Shown in pieces: positions 1-5,761 of a stretch of DNA of 6,434 nt. Under the pieces are notes generated by a model. The model did no database searches. It was given only the letters and a program-made list of their open reading frames with translations, and was not told the origin of the DNA. Source of the DNA: Vampirovibrionales bacterium (GTDB lineage Bacteria; Cyanobacteriota; Vampirovibrionia; Vampirovibrionales; JAGQHJ01); NCBI GenBank assembly GCA_025451145.1, contig JANWKX010000129.1, positions 1 through 6,434 on the forward strand. The letters run 5' to 3'. Both the position numbers and the translations under genes were made by a program. How positions within the stretch are numbered: position 1 is the stretch's first letter; each line of letters starts with the position of its first letter.

Positions 1-31
1 GATCCTCAAACTGCTTCCAAAGGCCTGACAT
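1..31 (-). CDS. possible N-terminus of a gene running off the left edge
   Basis: On the minus strand an ATG at 31-29 opens a frame that stays open to the window edge and reads MSGLWKQFED. Only ten residues are visible, so no family can be named. The upstream bases (about 32-50) are A/T rich with no clear Shine-Dalgarno sequence, unlike the other genes here, which weakens the call. It would follow the 342-aa gene in the same direction after a gap of about 130 bases. A chance open frame of this length is quite possible. Confidence 0.25.
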   Translation of the reverse strand, partial: MSGLWKQFED

Positions 32-132
32 GGTTTTTATTTTAAACCGAAATCAGCGCAATTAACGGTTATTATCGCAAATCTGGCGCTATTCATCAAT
101 CCAGAGCCGCCTGGTTTGTAAATAAATGCAGC

Positions 133-147
133 GGCTTCGTTGAAGCC
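133..147 (-). terminator. short perfect hairpin after the 342-aa gene; weak terminator candidate
   Basis: GGCTTC (133-138) and GAAGCC (142-147) form a perfect 6-bp stem around a 3-base loop, 17 bases beyond the stop codon of the 342-aa gene. On the minus strand the stem is followed by GCTGCATTTATTT, which is T-rich but interrupted, so it is not a classic intrinsic terminator. It could equally be a stable 3' end structure or a chance hairpin. Confidence 0.35.
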
Positions 148-164
148 TGGAAGCCACCTTAAGC

Positions 165-1193
165 TTAAAACTGGAGATCTAAACTCAGGCTACCAGCAGC
201 ATGCTCCTGCACCTTATACTTACCAAGAATCAATCGATTGCCTGGATGTATGTCATGCCATGAATCGTCTTTAAGGGTAACTGGCTCATCAGAGCTGGAT
301 GAATAGAGGTGTGAGCCAAGCCTGGTTTCTGAATCATCTTCGTCGGACCCAGATTGGCGTGGAATAGCCTGATATTGAAGCTGCCCCTGATGGATTCTGA
401 ATTTTCCCTGGTGGCGACTGGTTTGATCCAATTTAGGATCTATCAGAACACCTATTTGAGGTTTTTTGGGGGCAATCCGTCCAACAGAAAGTTCTGTATC
501 TTGGGGATAAAGCGGCAGCATTAGTTTCAAGTAGGCTGCCAGGTCTTCTCCGGAGCGGATAACGCAAGAGGCAGGGCGGGTTATTTCATATTGCTGAAGC
601 AGTTTCAATGCTTCAGCTCGGATTGTACCCCATTGTGCCGCTTCAGAATCTTGTTGTCTTAAGTGAAGGGTTTGCGGGCCCATGGTTTTGCCATCGGTCC
701 AATACACATAAGATTGATGGGCGTCATTCAAGAGAATTGTAAGCCGCTCCTGAGTCCCTTGATTGGTAATGGTATAGCTTGCACCCAACCCGGTGGGTGC
801 GCTGGGATCATAAAAATGAGCAGGCATTTCTACTTTAAAGATGTCCCAAGCCTTACGGCCTCCCAATTTGGCCGGAAGAAGCCTGAGAACAGGAAGTAAA
901 TGTCTGCCCAACCCTTTTGGCGCATTAGATAACTGGAAAGTCAGTTCCTCTCTCCAATTAGAATCTTTTTCTATTTTGGGAGAATTTGGAACGAGTTGGG
1001 CGCCTTTTAACTGTTTTCTAAAGAAAGCCAGTTTGGCTTTGAACGCGAGTTCCTCAGATTGATTCAACCCACAGAACAATGGATGGTGCAATGCTGATAA
1101 GGATAAGGCCCTTGGGGGTTGATTTTGAGTTAACGCTGACGGGCGACTGAGCAGACGATTACCAGGGGATAATGGTGAGAGAGGGGACATCAT
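165..1193 (-). CDS. hypothetical protein, 342 aa, no recognised family
   Basis: I do not recognise this protein. It has no signal peptide and no membrane segment, so it is probably cytoplasmic or secreted by a non-classical route. The first 45 or so residues are rich in Ser, Pro and Leu and end in a HHPLFCG stretch. The middle (about residues 75-245) looks like an ordinary folded domain. A hydrophilic acidic/serine segment follows (GSDEDDSETR, then SSSSDE, about residues 282-305), probably a disordered linker before a short C-terminal part that ends in LDLQF. The start is supported by AAGGA just upstream: 5 bases before the first ATG (1193) and 8 before the second ATG (1190), so translation may begin at either. 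It lies 80 bases downstream of the 69-aa membrane gene on the same strand with no clear terminator between, so co-transcription is possible. Nothing ties it directly to NO metabolism except proximity. Confidence 0.75.
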   Translation of the reverse strand: MMSPLSPLSPGNRLLSRPSALTQNQPPRALSLSALHHPLFCGLNQSEELAFKAKLAFFRKQLKGAQLVPNSPKIEKDSNWREELTFQLSNAPKGLGRHLLPVLRLLPAKLGGRKAWDIFKVEMPAHFYDPSAPTGLGASYTITNQGTQERLTILLNDAHQSYVYWTDGKTMGPQTLHLRQQDSEAAQWGTIRAEALKLLQQYEITRPASCVIRSGEDLAAYLKLMLPLYPQDTELSVGRIAPKKPQIGVLIDPKLDQTSRHQGKFRIHQGQLQYQAIPRQSGSDEDDSETRLGSHLYSSSSDEPVTLKDDSWHDIHPGNRLILGKYKVQEHAAGSLSLDLQF

Positions 1194-1204
1194 GGGTATC
1201 CTTC

Positions 1205-1218
1205 TTAATTTAAATCAA
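1205..1218. promoter_or_regulatory. near-match to the FNR/DNR box, next to the start of the 342-aa gene
   Basis: Read on the minus strand this is TTGATTTAAATTAA, which differs from the box upstream of the norB operon by one base (T for C in the second half). Its centre is only about 18-21 bases from the start codon and it touches the Shine-Dalgarno region, so any binding here would repress rather than activate. The surroundings are A/T rich and chance is a serious alternative. Confidence 0.25.
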
Positions 1219-1273
1219 TACGTTTAAAATAAGAACACCCCTGAAAAATAAAAATTGCTATCTGTGAATAAAA

Positions 1274-1483
1274 TCAAAGTATTCGCCCGTTATTCGCCCA
1301 ATTGGAAACGGCTGCAACGGTCAGCCCCAATAGAATTGAGCCAAGCGGCATGAGAACGGCCAATAGGAACTGCCTGTTTCCCAGGAGTTCTAAAATGGCG
1401 CTCATTTTGGGACATAAGATTGAAGCGTTCTCCCCGGAACCTTGCGTCAACTCATGGTTTTGATGTTGATGAATGGTACTCAT
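1274..1483 (-). CDS. small single-pass membrane protein, 69 aa, unknown function
   Basis: A short gene with a strong ribosome site: AAAGGAG (1498-1492) lies 8 bases before the ATG at 1483. The N-terminal half is hydrophilic, His/Gln/Asn-rich at residues 4-10 (IHQHQNH), with one Cys at position 24. Residues about 38-60 (QFLLAVLMPLG then SILLGLTVAAVS) form one hydrophobic helix long enough to span the membrane, followed by a short polar tail ending NNGRIL. The positively charged Arg37 precedes the helix, favouring a cytoplasmic N-terminus, though the charge bias is slight. I do not recognise a family. It is transcribed away from ric, with about 245 bases between the two starts that contain the FNR/DNR-type box at 1650-1663. 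It may share a transcript with the 342-aa gene downstream. Confidence 0.65.
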   Translation of the reverse strand: MSTIHQHQNHELTQGSGENASILCPKMSAILELLGNRQFLLAVLMPLGSILLGLTVAAVSNWANNGRIL

Positions 1484-1649
1484 TGTTTTGGCTCCTTTCT
1501 GGGCGTCTCTATTCTCTATTGATGCTCATTTTCTTGGGTTTTTCATTGGAAACCCCGCTGGTTGAAAGTCGATCATGAAGAGACCGACCACGATTAAATC
1601 AGTAGAGGGACTCTATCATGCAGATTAGCGCCATTGGGATGAAAGTGAC

Positions 1650-1663
1650 TTGATTAAAGTCAA
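1650..1663. promoter_or_regulatory. FNR/DNR-type operator upstream of ric
   Basis: TTGATTAAAGTCAA matches the established FNR/DNR/NNR pattern of a TTGAT half-site, four bases, and a complementary half-site (GTCAA here, as common in DNR/NNR sites). C and G on either side extend the dyad by one base pair. Its centre at 1656.5 lies about 71 bases before the ric ATG. The Crp/Fnr-family regulator encoded at 2461-3147 has the recognition helix expected for this sequence. Confidence 0.7.
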
Positions 1664-1685
1664 GGCTTTAAAGCGGCCAAATTTG

Positions 1686-1691
1686 AATAAT
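1686..1691 (+). promoter_or_regulatory. predicted -10 element of the ric promoter
   Basis: AATAAT begins about 29-30 bases after the centre of the operator at 1650-1663, the spacing expected if that operator sits at -41.5 in a class II FNR-type promoter. This would place the transcription start near 1698 and give a 5' leader of about 30 bases carrying AAGGAG (1714-1719). The hexamer is only a partial match to TATAAT and the region is A/T rich, so the geometry is the main support. Confidence 0.5.
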
Positions 1692-1727
1692 AAAGGTGTA
1701 CTTTAATAACAATAAGGAGATGAACCC

Positions 1728-2459
1728 ATGAGTGCGCTGAATACCCAAAGAACCATCGGGGAAATGGTGGCCGAAAAGCCGAATCGTAGCAAATTTTTTG
1801 AGACCTTGGGGGTTGATTATTGCTGTGGCGGGAAAAAAACATTGGAAGAAGTTTGTCTTGCCAAAGGGCTGGATAGCCAATCCATTCTAGGGGAGCTGAT
1901 GGTCTTTGATCAGCAGAAAAATGATTCGACCGGGCCGGATTTACGCCATGCGCCGCTCAATGACGTGGTGGATCATATTTTGGATGTTCACCATGTGTAT
2001 ACCAAGGAAGCTCTGGAGCGGCTCTCCAGAATGGTGGAGAAAGTGGCGCGGGTTCATGGGGATAATCATCCAGAATTGTTGGAGATTAAAAAGGTTTATA
2101 CCACCATGCAGACGGAACTGCTGATGCACATGGAAAAAGAGGAAATGGCACTGTTTCCTTATATCCACCAGCTTGCAACTGCGGAAGAAGCGCCTCAATT
2201 TCATTGCGGCAGTATTAATAACCCGGTTCAGGTGATGACACGTGAACATGAAGAGACCGGGGCGCAGCTTGAAGCCTTGCGTCAATTAACCCAAGACTAC
2301 ACGCCCCCGGAAGATGCCTGCAACACCTACCGGGCCATGTATGATGGCCTAGTGGAACTGGAAGCTGACTTGCATCAGCATATCCACAAAGAAAACAACA
2401 TCCTGTTTATCAGAGCCCTTCAAAGGGTGAGTGAATTAGGCTCCAAGTCTTGCGTTTAA
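1728..2459 (+). CDS. ric: RIC family di-iron protein for repair of iron-sulfur clusters (YtfE/ScdA/NorA type)
   Basis: This is a 243-aa cytoplasmic protein of the repair-of-iron-centres family, which restores iron-sulfur clusters damaged by NO or oxidants. Residues about 5-60 form the N-terminal ScdA_N/DUF542 domain with the typical YCCGG motif (Cys32, Cys33). Residues about 75-235 form the hemerythrin-like four-helix bundle. By comparison with E. coli YtfE the di-iron ligands should be His83, His110, His134, Glu138 (HMEKE), His174 (REHEE), His218 and Glu222 (HIHKENN); all are present, so the protein looks functional, and its length is close to the usual 220-245 aa. The ATG at 1728 is fixed by AAGGAG with 8-base spacing. 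The gene lies alone on the plus strand behind an FNR/DNR-type box, and its TAA is one base from the stop codon of the oppositely oriented regulator gene. Family assignment is firm; regulation by NO is inferred from the box and neighbours. Confidence 0.95.
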   Translation: MSALNTQRTIGEMVAEKPNRSKFFETLGVDYCCGGKKTLEEVCLAKGLDSQSILGELMVFDQQKNDSTGPDLRHAPLNDVVDHILDVHHVYTKEALERLSRMVEKVARVHGDNHPELLEIKKVYTTMQTELLMHMEKEEMALFPYIHQLATAEEAPQFHCGSINNPVQVMTREHEETGAQLEALRQLTQDYTPPEDACNTYRAMYDGLVELEADLHQHIHKENNILFIRALQRVSELGSKSCV

Positions 2460-2460
2460 C

Positions 2461-3147
2461 CTAATCGATACTGGCCATCGTCTTGAGGGCCGAGCGGTCT
2501 AGTATCTTGATATGGTGCTCGTGGACCTCAATCAGGTGGTCACCAGACATGCGTTTGAAGCACCTGGATAGGGTTTCAGGCACCGTGCCTACAATGGCAG
2601 CCAGGGTTTTCTTGTGAACGCGAACCACAGCTTTTTCAGGACTGTTTTCGCTAATACTCAGCAGATACTTGGCCACACGGGAATCCACGTTTCGCAAAGA
2701 CAGATCCTCAATGAATTCGTTGAATTCCTTGAGCCGCTTGGCGAGCTGGGCGGTAATCCGAAACATGATATCCGGGTTTTGCCGGGCCACTTCTCGAAAG
2801 GTAGCCCCGTTAATGGCCAGGATTAGGGATGGCTGGAGACAAATGGCGTTGGCCGGGTAGGTTTCCATTTCGGTGAAGAAGGGGAACTCCGCAAAGCTTT
2901 CACCAGGGCCGACCAGGTGTAACACGATTTCCTTTCCTTCTTTGGAAATCTTATACACCTGGACTTGCCCGGAAAGCACCAAATAAAACGAAAGGGCTTT
3001 TTGACCTTCGCTGAAAACCGATTCCCCAGCGTCGTATTGATGTGTTTGGACAATGGATGAAATCGCTTTTAGCTGATCAAGCGTCAGGGACTCAAAGTAA
3101 TAAAACGTTTGAAGCGCATTGGCAATCTCGATATCATTCAGGCCCAT
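2461..3147 (-). CDS. Crp/Fnr-family transcription regulator, DNR/NNR-like
   Basis: This 228-aa protein has the normal Crp/Fnr layout: an N-terminal cyclic-nucleotide-binding beta-barrel (about residues 15-125, with the PGESFAE turn at 81-87), a long dimerisation helix (about 125-155) and a C-terminal helix-turn-helix (about 160-215). The recognition helix holds VPETLSR with Glu191, Ser194 and Arg195, the E-x-x-S-R set that in FNR reads TTGAT. The only cysteines are Cys103 and Cys196, so an FNR-type [4Fe-4S] cluster at the N-terminus is excluded. The Arg-Ser/Thr pair that CRP uses for cAMP is missing (TYPANAI at 97-102). A DNR/NNR-like NO sensor, possibly heme-based, is the best fit, but the ligand is not visible in the sequence. 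The gene begins 12 bases after the norB stop with only a weak ribosome site, suggesting coupled translation from the same operon. It ends one base from ric, so the two transcripts must overlap. Autoregulation through the box at 5581-5598 is inferred. Confidence 0.9.
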   Translation of the reverse strand: MGLNDIEIANALQTFYYFESLTLDQLKAISSIVQTHQYDAGESVFSEGQKALSFYLVLSGQVQVYKISKEGKEIVLHLVGPGESFAEFPFFTEMETYPANAICLQPSLILAINGATFREVARQNPDIMFRITAQLAKRLKEFNEFIEDLSLRNVDSRVAKYLLSISENSPEKAVVRVHKKTLAAIVGTVPETLSRCFKRMSGDHLIEVHEHHIKILDRSALKTMASID

Positions 3148-3159
3148 TCGTATCCATAT

Positions 3160-5439
3160 CTAGGGTTTTTCAATAGTCTTATCCATACGCTCTGTGACAG
3201 ACCAACCGGTTTTTAATCCAAGCACAAACCATCCAATGGCGAAGGCTCCGACTGCAAATATTGTATCACCAATGACTCGGAGCCATCTTAAAATATCCAT
3301 CAGGGGCGTGTGGGTGAATTCAGCCGATCGGGCATACCACATGCCATGCTCAACACTGGCCCAGGTCTGCATCAGGCCCCGCGGCAGATCCGACAGCAGG
3401 ACCATCAGGGCAAGCCCAATGTTGATGGACCAAAATCCAAAGGCCAGCCATTTGGTTCGCCAAACGTGATGGGTCGCTAATCCCTTGAGACAGAATAGCA
3501 TGAGTCCGATACCCAGGATGCCGTAGACCCCGAAGAGGGCCGTATGGGCATGAACTGCCGTGGTATTGAGCCCTTGCATGTAATAGAGCGCGATGGGTGG
3601 GTTAATCAGGAAGCCAAACAGGCCAGCGCCTACCAGATTCCAGAATCCAACGGCAATAAAGCAGTAAATGGGCCATTTATAGGCTTCAACCCACTGATGA
3701 ACCCGTGTGAGTGACAGATTTTCATAGGCTTCAAATCCCATCAGGACCAGGGGGACCACTTCCAACGCGCTGAAGGATGCGCCTAATGCTATGACAGCAG
3801 TCGGGGTGCCGGAAAAATACAAGTGGTGGAAGGTTCCGATGATACCTCCGGCCAGAAAGACACTGGTTGAGAATAAAACGGCGGCTGTCGCCAGTCTGAC
3901 CCGTAAAAGTCCCATCCGGGTAAACAGAAAGGCAATGACCACCGTGGCAAAGACTTCAAAAAAGCCTTCGACCCAAAGGTGAACAACCCACCAGCGCCAG
4001 TATTCGGCAATGGCCAAATTACTATGATGCCCATAGAAGAACCCAGGGACATAGAAAATGGGAATGGCGGCGGAGGCGATGACAAAAAGGGCTAACAGGT
4101 TTTTGCTATCACCAGCCTGCTTGAAAGCGGGTTTAATGGCTCGCCAGACCAGCGCAAGCCATAAGAACAGGCCGACCAGCAAAAATCCTTGCCAGAAGCG
4201 GCCCAAGTCAACATATTCATAGCCTTGGGTTCCAAACCAGAAGCTGGATAGCAAATCCATGTGGTGTTGAATCGAGAGCCACTCTCCCGCCAAGGAGCCT
4301 ACGACGATAATGAGCAGACACACAAAGAGAAAGTTGACACCGGCCTTTTGAAAACGGGGCTCATGGCCGGAAATGGCAGGGGCCACAAACAATCCGGTGG
4401 CCAGCCAGGCTGTCGCTATCCAAAAGATTGCCAATTGGGTGTGCCAGGTCCGGGTCACGGAATAAGGCAGCCATTTGGAAAGAGGAATACCGTAAAAGGC
4501 GTTTCCTTCAACGCCGTAATGGGCGGTAACCGCTCCAAGACCCACTTGAACCACAATGAGGCCCATTACAACCCAAAAATATTTAAGTGTGGCCTTCATC
4601 GATGGGGTGGGTGATAAGGCGAGCAGTGGATCGGCTTTAGCGATCTCTGATTCGCCGTTGCTATTGCCTCGATTGGCGGCATAATACCAGGCCAAAGCCC
4701 CAATACCGGCCAGTAATAGCACAAAGCTAATGACGGACCAAACCACAATGGCGCCGGACGGTTGGTTGTTAATGAGCGATTCCGGCGGCCAGTTCTGGGT
4801 ATAGGTAATGGTTTTTCCTGGCCGATTGGTTGAAGCGGCCCATGAGGCCCAGTACAGGAAGTCATTAAATTTCTGCTGGTTTACGGCCTCGGGGATTTTA
4901 CCCGGGGGGATGGCGTAAGCATCTCTCAGTTTTTCGATGGTTGGCTCCGTACTATTGCCGAACAAGGCGGCATAATGGGCGCCAACGGTTTGAATCGCCT
5001 CAATTCTCAGAGGAGAAAGGGTTAGGGTCTTGGTTTTTGGATCATAGGTATTGGTTCTCATCAATTGGCTTAGCCGGGCCTTTAATGCCCCGAATTGTTC
5101 CGGATTGAGCTGATGATAATCATTCAGGCCGTAATCCTGCTTTGCCCAGTGGTTTAAATAAAACTCAGCTTCTCGGTGAATCCAATCAGCAGACCAGTCT
5201 GGCGCTACATAGGAGCCATGGCCCCAAAGGGATCCGACTTCCTGGCCTCCCATCGCCTGCCAAATATTTTGCCCGTCCTGGATATCTTGCCGGGTAAAGA
5301 GCACTTGCCCCTCCTGGCTGACAACCTGCTTGAAAATGGGCGGAGCCTGGTTATAGATATCCCATCCGTAATAACAGAGCACCGCAAAAGAAGCGGTGAT
5401 AACCAGTATTAAAGCAATCCATAGTCTACGGTAGCTCAT
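3160..5439 (-). CDS. norB: quinol-dependent nitric oxide reductase (qNor, NorB/NorZ)
   Basis: This 759-aa membrane enzyme reduces two NO to N2O with electrons from quinol; it is the fused single-chain type also called NorZ. After a first helix (about residues 6-24) comes a periplasmic domain (about 25-228) with the qNor hallmark GQNIWQ...GHGSYVAPDW at 56-82; it has a cytochrome-c-like fold in the family but no CxxCH here, as expected for the quinol type. From about residue 230 on there are some 13 more hydrophobic helices forming the heme-copper-oxidase-like core. Visible ligands are His333 and His632 (low-spin heme b), His630 (heme b3), and His487, His538, His539 with Glu491 (non-heme FeB site). 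Length is normal for qNor. I chose the ATG at 5439, reading MSYRRLW, over a TTG at 5475 because it starts directly at the first helix and has GGGGAA 9 bases upstream. The gene lies between a 23-codon ORF that stops one base before it and a Crp/Fnr regulator starting 12 bases after it. Confidence 0.96.
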   Translation of the reverse strand: MSYRRLWIALILVITASFAVLCYYGWDIYNQAPPIFKQVVSQEGQVLFTRQDIQDGQNIWQAMGGQEVGSLWGHGSYVAPDWSADWIHREAEFYLNHWAKQDYGLNDYHQLNPEQFGALKARLSQLMRTNTYDPKTKTLTLSPLRIEAIQTVGAHYAALFGNSTEPTIEKLRDAYAIPPGKIPEAVNQQKFNDFLYWASWAASTNRPGKTITYTQNWPPESLINNQPSGAIVVWSVISFVLLLAGIGALAWYYAANRGNSNGESEIAKADPLLALSPTPSMKATLKYFWVVMGLIVVQVGLGAVTAHYGVEGNAFYGIPLSKWLPYSVTRTWHTQLAIFWIATAWLATGLFVAPAISGHEPRFQKAGVNFLFVCLLIIVVGSLAGEWLSIQHHMDLLSSFWFGTQGYEYVDLGRFWQGFLLVGLFLWLALVWRAIKPAFKQAGDSKNLLALFVIASAAIPIFYVPGFFYGHHSNLAIAEYWRWWVVHLWVEGFFEVFATVVIAFLFTRMGLLRVRLATAAVLFSTSVFLAGGIIGTFHHLYFSGTPTAVIALGASFSALEVVPLVLMGFEAYENLSLTRVHQWVEAYKWPIYCFIAVGFWNLVGAGLFGFLINPPIALYYMQGLNTTAVHAHTALFGVYGILGIGLMLFCLKGLATHHVWRTKWLAFGFWSINIGLALMVLLSDLPRGLMQTWASVEHGMWYARSAEFTHTPLMDILRWLRVIGDTIFAVGAFAIGWFVLGLKTGWSVTERMDKTIEKP

Positions 5440-5440
5440 G

Positions 5441-5512
5441 TTAACTGTTTCCCCAAGTCGCGAATACTGTCTCAAACGTCTTTATTTTAGCATTGATATG
5501 CCATTCACTCAT
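5441..5512 (-). CDS. 23-aa small ORF directly before norB, probable translationally coupled leader
   Basis: On the minus strand ATG (5512-5510) opens a 23-codon frame ending in TAA (5443-5441), one base before the norB ATG and in a different frame. AAGGAGA (5527-5521) stands 8 bases before this ATG and is the best ribosome site of the operon, closely similar to that of ric; norB has only GGGGAA. The peptide starts MSEWHINAKI and ends FATWGNS. It is hydrophilic, with two Trp and no cysteine, no signal or membrane segment and no codon runs of the amino-acid attenuator kind. Its ATG is about 36 bases from the transcription start predicted from the operator, whereas norB would need a leader near 109 bases. 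The stop-start arrangement suggests that ribosomes finishing this ORF re-initiate on norB. The peptide could also have a function of its own or be a decayed N-terminus. I know no homolog; support is the ribosome site and geometry. Confidence 0.6.
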   Translation of the reverse strand: MSEWHINAKIKTFETVFATWGNS

Positions 5513-5520
5513 TTTGGCAA

Positions 5521-5527
5521 TCTCCTT
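5521..5527 (-). promoter_or_regulatory. strong Shine-Dalgarno site of the norB operon
   Basis: The minus strand reads AAGGAGA here, 8 bases before the small-ORF ATG at 5512 and 81 bases before the norB ATG. No start codon other than that of the 23-codon ORF is at a suitable distance, so this site argues that the small ORF is translated. Confidence 0.65.
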
Positions 5528-5554
5528 TTTAAATGAAACTGATGTACCCTTCCT

Positions 5555-5560
5555 ATTCTT
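5555..5560 (-). promoter_or_regulatory. predicted -10 element of the norB operon promoter
   Basis: The minus strand reads AAGAAT, four of six matches to TATAAT, starting about 29-30 bases from the centre of the operator at 5581-5598. This is the class II FNR-type spacing and puts the transcription start near 5548, about 36 bases before the small-ORF ATG. The same box-to--10 spacing is seen at ric. Confidence 0.5.
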
Positions 5561-5580
5561 GGAAGATTGCCTGATGAAAG

Positions 5581-5598
5581 CCTTGATTTAAATCAAGG
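5581..5598. promoter_or_regulatory. perfect 18-bp palindromic FNR/DNR-type operator
   Basis: CCTTGATTTAAATCAAGG is identical to its reverse complement over all 18 bases and contains TTGAT, four bases and ATCAA, an exact FNR/DNR consensus (core 5583-5596). Its centre at 5589.5 is 77 bases from the small-ORF start and 150 from norB. It lies between two divergent units, but no -10-like hexamer stands at the right distance toward the hydrolase, so it most likely serves the norB operon. Confidence 0.8.
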
Positions 5599-5692
5599 GA
5601 CTTTCTGATGCAGAATTGTCCGTCTTAGGCTGAATTGCCCAATATATCCATGGGGGGCCGGTCTAGGTCAGGTGATTTTTCATCAGACATGG

Positions 5693-5740
5693 GATGAATA
5701 GATATTCTGTTTTCGAGAGGCTATATATTCCCTATTCATC
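5693..5740. repeat. 9-bp perfect inverted repeat in the hydrolase leader
   Basis: GATGAATAG (5693-5701) and CTATTCATC (5732-5740) are perfect complements separated by 30 bases. The loop holds TATATATT (5722-5729), a -10-like sequence, and the right arm ends seven bases before the GGAGGG ribosome site of the hydrolase gene. It could be an operator pair around the promoter or an RNA stem near the ribosome site. Related copies of TTCATCAG occur at 5679-5686 and 5735-5742, with the inverse CTGATGAA at 5571-5578. Confidence 0.45.
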
Positions 5741-5761
5741 AGGAATGGAGGGATAAAACTC

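Noticed and set aside
663..1062. Plus-strand open frames opposite the 342-aa gene
   Set aside because: They have no ribosome sites or recognisable features and are shadows of the minus-strand gene.
1282..1299. Direct repeat ATTCGCCC twice, as a possible attachment site or CRISPR unit
   Set aside because: There are only two short copies inside the end of the 69-aa gene, with no integrase, spacers or further copies.
1591..1601. TGATTTAATCG (minus strand) as an FNR box for the 69-aa gene
   Set aside because: The half-sites are separated by three bases rather than four and the outer bases do not match.
1720..1731. Three-codon ORF (ATG AAC CCA TGA) overlapping the ric start
   Set aside because: Its ATG directly follows the GGAG of the ribosome site, too close for initiation; it is a by-product of the ric leader.
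2467..2506. GATACT ... AGTATC pair near the ric/regulator junction as a bidirectional terminator
   Set aside because: The stem is only six pairs with a 28-base gap and there is no T run on either strand; it lies in regulator coding sequence.
5440..5475. Upstream TTG start that would lengthen norB by 12 residues
   Set aside because: It has no ribosome site of its own, adds a non-conserved polar stretch before the first membrane helix, and overlaps the better-supported small ORF.
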